The translations under genes were made by a program, and so were the position numbers. The notes below the pieces were generated by a model, which was given only the letters and a program-made list of their open reading frames with translations, made no database searches and was not told the DNA's origin. 64,000 bases of DNA from Cristatella mucedo (Eukaryota; Bryozoa; Phylactolaemata; Cristatellidae), in the NCBI GenBank assembly GCA_009760855.2, contig WPIO01000026.1:744001-808000 (forward strand), written 5' to 3'. Shown here piece by piece: positions 10,431 through 19,713 of the stretch (position 1 is its first letter; the number at the start of each line of letters is the position of its first letter).

Positions 10431-10931
10431 TTAATTAAGTCTTGCAAACCCAAGATGCAAATTAATAGCTTCCATGTCACGCACGTACGCTGCTTCTTCT
10501 GCATTTTTGAAAAGACCTAAATAGTAGTTATGTGTATTAATACTAATCTGTGATTGCCACTTATTACTTTGTGTATGAAATACTACTCCAATAAAGTTAG
10601 AAGTATTATCATTTCGTTTTCTGTTATTTCTTTGGTTTCCGAGTGATTAGCTTGTGGTAGATTATTAAATCTATTGTTTAACTTATTATTATCTTTATGA
10701 TCCAACTCATGTAAACGAAATTAACCTGTCATAATAAAAAAAATCCAAACGATGTGATTTGTATTTTCTTACATAAAAATAAACAACTATATAACCGTCT
10801 TTATCTAATGAGCCAGCCTCACTTCCAATTCCTGCTCCCCCTTCCCTGTTAACTTTCCAAGTAAAAACTCCTGTTTCAAAATTATATTCAAGTAGTTTCA
10901 TAACGCGATCTCTAAAATTATGTTGTGACAT
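10431..10931 (-). pseudogene. HNH homing-type endonuclease with AP2-like C-terminus, broken
   Basis: The N-terminal 74 codons (10707-10931) contain the signature found ahead of many phage and viral HNH nucleases: LEYNFETGVFTWKV, a GSEAGSLDKDGY stretch and HRLDFFYY. After a frameshift, LDHKDNNKLNNRFNNL near 10700 gives the HNH metal-site His and downstream Asn residues. A further shift leads to NFIGVVFHTQSNKWQSQI and YLGLFKNAEEAAYVRD, an AP2-like DNA-binding region. It ends LGFARLN-stop at 10431. Total about 165 codons, normal for the family. Such genes are selfish DNA cutters. It sits in minus orientation between plus-strand genes, which suggests a separate insertion event. Confidence 0.8.
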
Positions 10932-10976
10932 TTTTAGTATATAGTATTTTGCTAATGTTTAAATAAAAAATTATTT

Positions 10977-10985
10977 ATTATAGAA
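10977..10985 (+). promoter_or_regulatory. Element promoter motif ATTATAGAA before a lost start
   Basis: ATTATAGAA abuts ATA at 10986, in frame with the PLA2-like gene. The usual ATG appears to have mutated to ATA. Confidence 0.5.
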
Positions 10986-11649
10986 ATAATTTCAATTAGA
11001 TTCAAAAACGAAGACTTAACAGGTACAAGTAGTAATATGGTAACCAAAACTCAACTTGCAAGAAATGAAAGAGGTAAACCAAAAGGCGTTGGTATGCAAT
11101 TAAACTTCAGTGCTAAGCAGTTAAGAGTAAATAGAAAACACGCCACTGGCTTTGTTGATATTCTGAATAAACTATCCGGCGATAGAGAACTACATATGAA
11201 ACTGCCACAAGGTGTAAAATCCGAAAAATTACATGAAGGTAAATGTAATAATACTGTAAAATACTCGTACGTAGCCCCGGAACTAAGTTTAAAGAACGAA
11301 TGGACCAAGGCTACGAAGGTGTTGACGATCTAGATAGACGAGCACTAATTCACAACCACAATTACACAGAAACAGGAAATATGCCATAGCCACAAAAACA
11401 GAAATAAGAAAATTTTCTGATTTAGTTCTTGCTGAATCAGCAGCAAGTATTGCACTTGATCCAAGGCAAACAGCTTATATTGGAGAAGATGCTAAAACTT
11501 TTGCAGCTGTAATGACAGCTACAGTAAAACTTGGATTGGGGATTTTATCTGGCGGAGCAATAGGTGGAGCATTATACGATTCGTTTGCAACTGATTTCCT
11601 TAAAGATAAAATGCCAAACACTGCAAGCATAAATAAGATAAAAAATTAA
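10986..11649 (+). pseudogene. Phospholipase A2-like capsid protein, frameshifted
   Basis: Polintons and parvoviruses carry a phospholipase A2 domain thought to breach endosomal membranes. Here an open frame from 10986 (ATA, probably a lost ATG; first ATG 11037) reads through a basic N-terminal part. A frameshift near 11272 then leads to SPGTKFKERMDQGYEGVDD, matching the calcium-loop GPGT region with the first Gly altered to Ser. Next comes LIHNHNY with the catalytic His codon at 11351, followed by Asn where the family has Asp. The tail is hydrophobic and Gly-rich (LGLGILSGGAIGGALY, about 11535-11580), ending at TAA 11647. Length about 220 codons. With two key residues changed, activity is unlikely even apart from the break. 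Confidence 0.7.
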
Positions 11650-11735
11650 CTAGAAAAATAGTTGATAGAATGTTAGATATTATACGAAAAAGGTATAAAA
11701 ATTAAAAACACAACTAAACTATTTATCTTTGTCTT

Positions 11736-12217
11736 TTAGTACTCAGCTGGATTGAAATCAAATTTTTTAATATAATTGTAAACCTTTACTTGATCAATCT
11801 TTAATCTTATATTAAGTCTTGGTTCAGAGTTACAATAATCTTTACTAACATAGCTGCCATCAAGAGTTCCTGTTACACCAAAATCATTTCGTAGTTTCTG
11901 TATGATATCTCCTAGACTATTACATTTTTCATTTATTGGTTGTTCTGATCAAAGAACAAACTTGGTTTATTTCCAAAAACTGCAATAGTAGATCTTTGTG
12001 AAAAGTCATATCCATAAAAGTCAAGTTGTTCACTAGCACCGCTAACTATTTTTTATAAAAAAGGTATCATATCTTGTGTTATATAAATCCATGCATTAAG
12101 ATATGGTTTTGAATATTTAATCATTTTTTCTTCTACATGTACGCGTGCTGCGTTACCTTTTGGAATTATAACTCCAGAGTCTTCGCGTATAACGAATTTA
12201 TTTTCTTGGGTTTACAT
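11736..12217 (-). pseudogene. Hypothetical element protein, minus strand, broken
   Basis: The ATG at 12217 directly follows TGTATAGAA, but its second codon is already TAA. The frame continues with FVIREDSGVIIPKGNAARVH and WIYITQDMIPFL, then after one stop and one frameshift ends YIKKFDFNPAEY-stop at 11736. About 160 codons. Not recognised; the beta-rich composition would suit a small virion protein. It lies directly downstream of the protease gene on the same strand, converging on the PLA2-like gene. Confidence 0.5.
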
Positions 12218-12226
12218 TTCTATACA
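12218..12226 (-). promoter_or_regulatory. Element promoter motif TGTATAGAA (minus strand)
   Basis: Read on the minus strand, TGTATAGAA abuts the ATG at 12217. Confidence 0.55.
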
Positions 12227-12240
12227 AAGGAAAATTTTGT

Positions 12241-12618
12241 TTAATTTGAAAATAGTAATTTCTTTACAGTTCCAAATCTGTTTGGTCCATTAGTTTTAAG
12301 AAAATTAGACATCTCATTTGACAATCTGTTTGATCGTATTCTTGTAGTTGGGACGTTTGAAAATTTGGAACTGTTCCAAAATAATCAATTACTTCTTGCA
12401 ATGGCGGAGCACCAAATGAATCAAAGTAAAAACAAGAATCTTCTACTTTTTAAGTGCTGCCCAATGGTATATTTCTAAATCTGATTTACCTGTGTTACAA
12501 ATAAGAAATTCGTTTTATTTTGGTTTTGTTAATTTATTTCTGACAAATACTCCACGAAAGTTTTTATATTGAGTTCTTTCACATATTTTAGTATTTCTGT
12601 CTTTCAAATGAGAACTCT
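12241..12618 (-). pseudogene. Ulp1/adenovirus-type cysteine protease, broken
   Basis: This class matures the capsid in Polintons and adenoviruses. On the minus strand the reading FRGVFVRNKLTKPK is followed by the catalytic-His segment IYHWAALKK, then in another frame FYFDSFGAPPLQEVIDYFG (the Asp segment) and TDCQMRCLIFLK, containing the presumed nucleophilic Cys. A last shift gives a C-terminus NRFGTVKKLLFSN-stop at 12241. The order His-Asp-Cys and the DSFG string are diagnostic. Two in-frame stops and at least two shifts inactivate it. No own start is clear: the frame is continuous, apart from two stops, with the upstream zinc-ribbon gene. Confidence 0.8.
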
Positions 12619-12891
12619 TTATTCTTTTAAACTGTCTATAGTTTTTCTTAACTCAGAAAGTATTTGTTCTTGTGTCCCACTTCCCAATTTTTTACCATGA
12701 CTTAAAACACCACATGCTATACTCATTGGTTCACTTCTAACTTTAACAAACTTTGATTTTTTATGTTCACAGATTGTACAAATTGCTTTTAGCATTCCTC
12801 TAGGTCCTTTCTTACTGTTTATTTATATGCATTCTTCGTGAATGTTATCAGTAGGCCGGTTACATTTCAAGCAATAAATGTTTTGTTCTAT
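12619..12891 (-). pseudogene. Small zinc-ribbon protein (DUF5679-like)
   Basis: From ATA 12891, directly after TTTATAGAA, a 90-codon frame reads with one TAA. It has two Cys pairs (YCLKCNRP and ICTICEHKKSKF) separated by about 30 residues, the layout of the small zinc-ribbon family common in Polintons and large DNA viruses. A charged helical tail ends SLKE-stop. The start is probably a mutated ATG. The downstream protease lies in the same frame after the stop, so the two could once have been one fused protein or a tightly linked pair. It is divergent from the ATPase, sharing the 12892-12925 intergenic region. Confidence 0.6.
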
Positions 12892-12900
12892 TTCTATAAA
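12892..12900 (-). promoter_or_regulatory. Element promoter motif TTTATAGAA (minus strand)
   Basis: Read on the minus strand it abuts ATA 12891. Together with 12917-12925 it forms a very short divergent promoter region. Confidence 0.5.
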
Positions 12901-12916
12901 TATAAAAACTTTTTTA

Positions 12917-12925
12917 GTATAGGAA
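12917..12925 (+). promoter_or_regulatory. Element promoter motif GTATAGGAA
   Basis: GTATAGGAA abuts the ATPase ATG at 12926. Confidence 0.6.
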
Positions 12926-13603
12926 ATGACATTGAAAGTACATGCTTTCAATTTTGGACAAGGTATAGAGACAGAACATAAAGAACCTTTACCAAAAGTA
13001 CCTATTAGAGCATGTGTGCTTGGTCCTAGTGGCTCAAGAAAGTCACAGTTAATCATGAACTGGATTTTCTATGGTATGATTAATTACGATACTTGTACAA
13101 TTATAGCTCCAAGTTTAGCCCAAAAGTTGTACCGTGGTCTTAGATCAATAACAGAAACCAAAGCAAAAGATGCTTATGTTTGGATTAATGGTGTTGATGA
13201 AATGCCAGAAGTAGATTAATACAAGAATTGTAAGAACGTTGTTGTTCTTGATGACCTAATGACAGAAGACCAAACAAAGACACTAGATTATTGTACTCGT
13301 GGAAGACATAAAGGACTAAATATATTTGATCTTGCTCAAGGTTTTACTAATATTTCTAGGTGGGGTATTAGGAATAATGTAAATATGATACTAATTTTCA
13401 AACAAAATACAACAGATATAGAATAAATTCGTGAAGATTACACTGGTGATGTTGATAGAAAACCATTCAAAGATTGGATTAACTCTCGTCCAAGGAATCG
13501 TTTTGGATATTGTGTGATAGACTTAAATACAACTGAATCTGAAGGACGATTTTGGTGTGTTAATTCTACTTGAAAGCAATTAAATGCTATTTTTAATACT
13601 TAA
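12926..13603 (+). pseudogene. Genome-packaging ATPase (FtsK/HerA, A32-like), three internal stops
   Basis: Pumps DNA into the capsid in Polintons and related viruses. One frame runs the full 225 codons without any frameshift. The Walker A region is GPSGSRKSQ (about 13022), with Arg in place of the usual Gly before Lys. The Walker B is NVVVLDDLM (about 13234-13260). A downstream ARG/Gln-type region has GRHKGLNIFDLAQGF. It ends LNAIFNT-stop at 13601. The breaks are TAA 13217, TAA 13424 and TGA 13571. The length is normal for the family. It is the best-preserved large gene of the replication/packaging set. A TATAGGAA motif fixes the start. Confidence 0.85.
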
Positions 13604-13606
13604 TAG

Positions 13607-13617
13607 ATATAGAAAAA
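13607..13617 (+). promoter_or_regulatory. Element promoter motif ATATAGAAAAA
   Basis: ATATAGAAAAA abuts the ATG at 13618, just after the ATPase stop. Confidence 0.6.
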
Positions 13618-14563
13618 ATGATAAATGGAAAAATGTTTTCAAGTAAGAAAGCTTACAGGGGAATTTGTCAAGAAGCACTTGACTATGAAGCTAAAATAAA
13701 AAAGCTGGAAGATTTAAGAGAAGCAAATATATTTCTGAATGATAAAGTACAAAGGATTGAAGCAGAAATAAAAGCAAGAGATACAGTCGAATCTCATCTT
13801 AACCAACGTGCACTAGAAAGATTCACCGACAATTCTCGAAATGTTGTTCTTGAAAAACTTAAAAAGTTAGGCCAAAACTTGCTACACAAAAGGAAACGAC
13901 AAAGGCAGTAGAGCAAAACAGATATTATATCAAGAAGGCTTTAGAATATAAGGCTGCACCGGATATTTCGAGCACTCTACAAAAAGCAATTAAACCTGTT
14001 AAGTCAGGTAAGTTTGAAAAAGCAATTACAATAGTAAATCAAGCGAAGACACATGCACCTAATCCAGAAGTACGAAAAGCTTTTGATAAGGTTTAAAAAA
14101 CTTGAGCTGACGAGTTGTAGATAAATCCTTCTACTGATACGATACAGAAACAGAAGAAAGAATACAAGACTTTGATAGATCTAACCTACTTGATTTTACA
14201 AAAGGCCCTAATACAGGAAATGTTCCAAATTCTGTAAAGTGATTAATAGATGAAATTAATGATAAAAATAAAGATCTAAAAATGTTTGAAATAGCATTTA
14301 AGTTAGGCGAGGAAATGAAATATCTAAAGCCAATTGAGACTTAAGGGAAAGCAGCTAGTAATATTTACGATTATGCGGTTAATTACTATGGCAGCATTAA
14401 GGATGAAAGAACAGCAGAAATACCTAACCAATACTTTTCAACACGAGATCCAAAAAACGAATTGCTTGATATTGCTAATGAGAAAGGAAAAGATAAATTA
14501 GAGCCTAATATAGGAAGTATGATAGAAAATATAAATGATGTCAATCTTCTCACACAAATTTAA
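13618..14563 (+). pseudogene. Long coiled-coil-like virion-associated hypothetical, broken
   Basis: The first 97 codons are open and strongly helical and charged (LDYEAKIKKLEDLREANIF). A frameshift near 13880 continues with YYIKKALEYKAAPD and SGKFEKAITIVNQAKTHAP, then stops and shifts down to a C-terminus IGSMIENINDVNLLTQI-stop at 14561. About 315 codons. Lys/Glu-rich composition and position between the ATPase and the capsid cluster suggest a scaffold or internal virion protein, but no family is recognised. Confidence 0.5.
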
Positions 14564-14578
14564 ATTATTTACTTAAAA

Positions 14579-14888
14579 ATGAAAGATTATGAAGGAAAAA
14601 TAGATGTAAAAACACACAGTTTTTGATTATAGAATAAACTTTCTAAAACTAAAAAAAGGCAAAGGCATACAAGAAAGTGTTAAAGTAATTCCATTGGCTG
14701 TAAAGAGTGATTCAGAAGTATTTGATAAAATAGAACTGTGGATTTGTGAGCTAGCTGCTGGAAATACAGGAGTAGTAAATTCAATTAGTTCTGCTGTAGA
14801 TTACCTTGGGAAATCTAGAAAAGTACCAAAGTCATACATTGCAAGAATTAACAAAAATTTTATGACATTAGTATATAGAAATGACTGA
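14579..14888 (+). pseudogene. Hypothetical element protein
   Basis: The likely start at 14579 (MKDYEGKIDVKTHSF) is soon broken. The reading resumes in another frame, and the final 64 codons (14694-14888) are open with IELWICELAAGNTGVVNSIS, ending VYRND-stop. The end overlaps the next start at 14881 by eight bases. About 100 codons. Family unknown. Confidence 0.45.
14872..14880 (+). promoter_or_regulatory. Element promoter motif TATATAGAA
   Basis: A full-length TATATAGAA abuts the ATG at 14881, lying inside the end of the upstream gene. Confidence 0.65.
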
Positions 14889-15742
14889 ACTTGTAAACAT
14901 TTCTCAGGAGATGTTGAACAATCTTGAAGCTATTAGAAAGGCTAATACCTCGAGTCAAGATAGAAATGTATTCAATATCACTCGAGCTACTAATCCTCTT
15001 AGAGTACACATTGATGATCCTATTCTGTTTAGGAATAAAAAGTTCAAGATATGTTTTAAGAAGTGTGTTAGAAATTTTTTTATTAAAAATATAACTAATT
15101 CTAAATAATACTTTTGTTTATAGAGTAACAGGTGGTTCTGGGCAGACGGTAACAATTAAGCCTGGAATTTACTCTGCTATTTCAGATGATGTAAACATTG
15201 GAATTGCAGATATGATAAATAATTATGTTATTCAATCAGGAGCTACTACTAATAAATTTGTATTAGCTATTGATACTGCAACTTCTAACTCTTGGATTAC
15301 TATGCCAGTTGTTTGGACGTTTCTTGCTGGTAAGTCTAGTATATCAACTATACTTGGTTTCACTGGTTCTGCTTATACAACAGATCCCAACTTTCGACAT
15401 TTTATCCTAATATTACTGACCAAGTAACTTGTACTCCAAGTGTTAAATTTATTTCAGAAAATGAAGTTTTTGTTTCTGACCTAAACTTGATATTAGTTAA
15501 TTGTAACTTGGTAGCTATTGGAGCTAGTTATATAAACGGTAATGAAAAACGTGTACTGAGAAGTTTTGCTTATAATTTCTACCCTTGGGAACAGATAGTG
15601 TACGAACCAAATACTCTTGAATATCATATACTATTTCTGGTGAATCTGTTTCTGATATGCCAATTACTTAGTTACAGATCAAAACTTAAAAGTTTTAAAT
15701 TTTGGTTCACAACAGATGACAGTTGTTATAGAAATTGTTTAA
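14881..15742 (+). pseudogene. Capsid-associated protein 1 (beta-rich), broken
   Basis: Starts MTELVNISQEMLNNLEAIRK. After a shift near 15105 it reads GGSGQTVTIKPGIYSAISDD, then WTFLAGKSSISTILGFTG and, later, LVNCNLVAIGASYINGNEKR, FAYNFYPWEQIVYEP and a last strand ending VVIEIV-stop at 15740. About 285 codons. The plan (a ...xIKPGIYS... strand, then ...ILGFxG..., then a C-terminal half with LVNCNL) matches a group of Polinton virion proteins probably related to minor/penton capsid proteins. That assignment is from recollection of the layout and is tentative. The neighbouring gene at 15756 has the same N-terminal plan. Confidence 0.5.
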
Positions 15743-15755
15743 ATTTAATATAAGA

Positions 15756-17153
15756 ATGTCAATACGATTAAAAGGAACTAGTAGTTATGAACCAAAAACA
15801 TTGGTCACACCTATTCAGGTTTTAATAAAGTTGGTTTACGAAAAGTAGAGTTTACTTATACAAATAGAGTTATTTCTAATGTTGTTACTGGAGTAAATGA
15901 TATGCTTTAGTGAAAAAATCTTACAGCACCATTATCACAATCAGTTGCAATTCCAGCAGGATTTTATGATAGTACTAAAATTGTAGTTGCTCTTAACATT
16001 GCTTTGGACAAGTCTGGAGATTTTTATAATTCTTCTAAAAAACCTACTGGAATAAAATTTAGTGTTGATAGTGATGAAAAAATAATAATGCAAGTAATGC
16101 CTGATTATATTGTACTGCTTGGAAGTAATGCATCTGGTGTTATTCGTAGCATTGGTGACACATTAGGTTTCAATTCAAACCAACAGGGATCTTTTGATCC
16201 TGCAATGGTAGGTGAAACTCCTTATGAAGCTATAGAAAAAGCAATATATTTCTCTGGTACTTAAAAAGTTTGGAATAAAATGCAGTCACCTGATAACTCG
16301 GGTGTAAAATGGATTAGCGTTAACTGCGACTCGGTTAATCCTAATATGAATTATGTAGAATTTAGAACAGGATTTCTAGAACAATGTTCATCATTATATA
16401 TTATTGATATTGATGATATTACACCAGGGGAAAAGTTGATCTTCATCTTTCTAACATATTGTATCTAGCAGCACGTGGAGATATAGAAGGAATAAGCAGT
16501 TTTAAAAATAGTTTAACAGACCAAAATGGTAATCCATCTAATATTGTTTCAGATGTTATGGTTACAATAGAAAATTCAAAAATAATATATAGAACAATGG
16601 GTAGTTATGCTAGAATTGGTCATGGTAGAATAAAAGGAGGAAAATTTCACGGGTCTGGTGTTTTCGATAAAGTAATTGATGGAATTGGAAAAGCAGCACC
16701 TGTATTAACTGGTCTAAGAGGTCGTAGTACGAAAATTGCTAATAAAAGAATTGAAATGCATCAAGCAAGAAAATTAATTGAATTACAAACTAAGAAAGAG
16801 AAAGTTGACCAAGAATATGCTAATAAACGTAGGGAAATAGATGATAAAATAGATGAAGAAAGAAGAAAACAAGAACTCGAATATGAGTTAAAAAAGCGCA
16901 ATAAAGAAGATTATGATAAAAAGATGAAAGAGATGGATCTCGAAATCAAACGAGCTATGTTTGAAAACTAAAACCAAAGAATAAAAAGAAACATAAATCT
17001 AAAATAGAAGAAGAGGAAGTAGAAGATTATTCAGAAGTACTTAAAGAAAATGATCCAAAAGCTTATAAAGAAGTAGAAAGAGTTAGTAAAGAGAAATCTG
17101 TTATTCCTGAACGAACAAGACCAGATGGATATGGTGGATACGTGAAAAAATAG
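15756..17153 (+). pseudogene. Capsid-associated protein 2 with coiled-coil tail, broken
   Basis: The N-terminal part (MSIRLKGTSSYEPK, then SVAIPAGFYDSTKIVVALNI and SIGDTLGFNSNQQG) parallels the preceding gene. After shifts near 15830 and 16440 it continues NILYLAARGDIEGISS and ITDQ-like NSLTDQNGNPSNIVSD. At about 16620 comes HGRIKGGKFHGSGVFDKVID, followed by a highly charged helical region (about 16740-16970) and, after another shift, a Lys/Glu-rich tail ending GGYVKK-stop at 17151. IKGG-K fits the adenovirus protease consensus (M/I/L)xGG-x. An ATG at 16597 directly follows TATATAGAACA, so the basic/coiled-coil part may also have been a separate gene. Confidence 0.5.
16586..16594 (+). promoter_or_regulatory. 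Internal TATATAGAA motif
   Basis: TATATAGAA lies two bases before the in-frame ATG at 16597, inside the gene 15756-17153. It may drive a separate shorter product, or may be a coincidental coding match. Confidence 0.35.
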
Positions 17154-17198
17154 GAGCATGTCTATATATTTAGAGTAGAAAATAAATTTTTACTTGTT

Positions 17199-17205
17199 TA
17201 TATAG
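17199..17205 (+). promoter_or_regulatory. Element promoter motif TATATAG
   Basis: TATATAG-AGAAGAA runs into the capsid-gene ATG at 17213. Confidence 0.55.
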
Positions 17206-17212
17206 AGAAGAA

Positions 17213-18822
17213 ATGGCTAGTGCTCCTATTGAAAGTATGCTTCAATTAGGCAATCCAAGTTTTCTTGATTATAAAATTAGAGATTATCAATACTGAGTTC
17301 TACCAAACTAATGGAAATTAGATGGATTCTTTTCAAAACAAACTAGTGACATTTACGGTTCCTGGTGTGCAACAGTTGTGTTCTGTGTTATCAGATGCTT
17401 ACCTAGTACTTCAAGGACAACTACAGGCTCAATCAGTTGCTAATGGAGCTTTTGCTACACCTAATAGAAACTTTGCTGTTGGACATGTTAATAATGCAGC
17501 TGCATGGTTATTGAGTTCAATGAGGGTTAGACTTGGTGCAGAAGAAATAGAAAGTCTTTCATTACAACAAGGACCTGGAACAGTTTCAACGCTTATGGGG
17601 CTTCTTAGTTATCCAAATGACTACAACGAGCAGAAGGACCTGCAACTGGATAGATAAGAGATGAGGCAAGTTCAATAGATGGCATGACTTTAAATAGTAG
17701 TCCTGCTGCATCTACAGCTGCTGCTAACAATATTGGTTTTATATACAGAAGAGGACTTATCAAATCTATAGTTGATAATGTAGGAAAATTTAGTCTCTCA
17801 CTTCCACTTTCAAGATTATCTGGATTCAGTGCAGACATGAATAAAACTCTTTATAACATTCCATTTACACTTGAAATGACTCGGGTTGGTGGATCTGATT
17901 TTGATGCTATACTGATAGGATCATCAGGAAAAGGTGGTGATAAAAATAGCACATTATAAACTAGAGGATCAGTAATCAATCCTGCTGCAGGAGGTATTGC
18001 GATAAATAATGGTGATGGTGATTGGACTGCATTTAAATTTTCTATGTAAAAAATGAGACTAGTGGTGCCATGTATAACTCCTAAAGAAAGTATCCAAAGA
18101 GTTCTTGCAGATATATCAAGTGAGAGATCAAAGAAAATTACACTTAACTACAGAGTTAGACGTTATGAAAATATGACTCAATAGTTTTAACCAAGGATTA
18201 AGTATACTATAGAGAACACTATCTGAGAGCTATTACTATACTATTAAGAACACTATCTGAACAAAATACTATTGATAAGGTTAGATGGTAAATTGTAGCT
18301 GCACAGAATTTTAATAAATACAATGATTATGCAGGCAATTCATGTATGCATAACCATTGCAATATTAAAAATGTAGTTGTACTTGCTAATAGTTCAAAAA
18401 AATATCCATCTGTTGCTGGAAGCAGCTGTCCTTTAGATGGAAGATGTTCAACAGAATATTTAGATTTCACTGAGTTTAGAAAACAGAATCTTGGATTAAA
18501 TGAAATTACTGAACCGGTGGGAGTTACATATCCTGAATGGTAAACATTATATCCAATTCAGGTGATTTATTTACAATGCAACGATGAGCCTCAAAGAATT
18601 ACTTCTAAACTTGATGCACCAATTGAGTTCAACAGTTAAATACCACCAGCTGTTCCTGCTAATCCTGCTGCTAATCCTCCAGATCTTACTGTTCCTGCTA
18701 CAGCAATTACTATTCATTACTTAACTATCTGTAAGAATACAGCTGAACTAACTTCTAATGGCAATGGATCACAATTTACTTGCATGAAAGGAACATTTGT
18801 TTATAATGGAACTGATATTTAA
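17213..18822 (+). pseudogene. Major capsid protein candidate (double jelly-roll), broken
   Basis: About 535 codons. The start MASAPIESMLQLGNPSFLDY is followed by stops and a frameshift near 17295. The next frame (17322-17657) reads VTFTVPGVQQLCSVLSDAYL, SSMRVRLGAEEIESLSLQQ and TLMGLLSYPNDYNEQ. The next (17684-17959) reads GFIYRRGLIKS, FSLSLPLSRLSGF and NIPFTLEMTRV. Later parts have CNIKNVVVLANSSKKYPSV and, near the end, CMKGTFVYNGTDI-stop at 18820. This succession matches an invertebrate Polinton capsid-protein family and the length suits a double jelly-roll protein. The assignment is from recognition of the pattern and needs a profile search. At least three shifts and several stops are present. 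Confidence 0.7.
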
Positions 18823-18843
18823 AAAAAAATAAACCAGAATATA

Positions 18844-19449
18844 ATGAAAACATTTGATTTTGTGCAAGGCTCTGACGAATGGAAAAATCAATGTCGTTGA
18901 ACATTGGTAGATGAGAAGTTTATTCCGTGCTTGGTCATATTGTATTTGGCGATCAAACAAAGGTTGATATTGAGATAATGGCTAACAAAACTAAGAAAAT
19001 ACGTTGTTAATAATTCCAAGATGAAGTTTCGACCAATGATATTTGGTCAAGTTTTTGAACCTATTGTTGCTAAGTTTTTAGAAACAAAACTTGATGCAAA
19101 ACTAGAAAACGCTACTGATTGTTGTATTCGTGATGTGTCTATACATATTCACCAGATGGTATAATTGATGGAGATACTTTAGTAGAAATAAAATGCCTGT
19201 GGAGTAGAAATATTATTAAAGATTATATACCTAAATAATACCATGCTCAATGTCTACTAGGTTTGCATGTCTTAGGACTCACCGAATGCTATTATTCTGA
19301 ATTTGAAATTTTTGTTCGTTGATTAAACTGTGAAGAAGCCCCCTTTGGATTTTGTAGCAGCAGGTAATGTTAGAGTGCCAACTAAATATGAGTTTGATAT
19401 TCCTATCAGAAGTCCACGTTTTATGCTATTGCTTAAAGATGAAAAGTAA
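18844..19449 (+). pseudogene. YqaJ/lambda-type recombinase exonuclease, broken
   Basis: Family members are 5'-3' exonucleases used in viral recombination or replication. The start MKTFDFVQGSDEWKNQC (18844) has the family's QGSxEW opening. After stops, KFRPMIFGQVFEPIVAKFL (about 19024) gives the central helix. In a further frame, SPDGIIDGDTLVEIKCLW carries the catalytic Asp (19155), Glu (19185) and Lys (19191), followed by YHAQCLLGLHVLGLTECYY, the family's QxQ-like helix and end strands. One TAA interrupts near 19237, and the TGA at 19320 may be the true end. About 160-200 codons. Active-site residues are all still readable. Confidence 0.8.
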
Positions 19450-19713
19450 TATTTGATTTAGAATTCGATATTATAGGCAAGTGTGGCAGATTTAACAATA
19501 AAAAAGGAAAAGGGTACGATATAAAGTATTATAAAGATCTCTGATACAAATAATACATGAAAAAGATCATGATAGATTTGTTAGAATAGTACCAATTGTA
19601 AAGGAAGTTTTAGACAGATCAAAAGTTTTAATTTTTGAATATATAGATGAATCACAGAGTGGACCTCAGTGGTTAAATTACGAAAATGAATGCTTATATA
19701 TTGTCAGATCTTG
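19450..19713 (+). pseudogene. Hypothetical element protein
   Basis: An open stretch ends ECLYIVRS-stop at 19711 and reads HEKDHDRFVRIVPIVKEVLD before that. The upstream part, from about 19450, is broken and the start is unclear. It overlaps the start of the fibre gene at 19686 by 28 bases. No family recognised. Confidence 0.35.

Noticed and set aside
10431-10931. A group I intron carrying the HNH gene
   Set aside because: The gene lies between genes, not inside one, and no intron core is evident.
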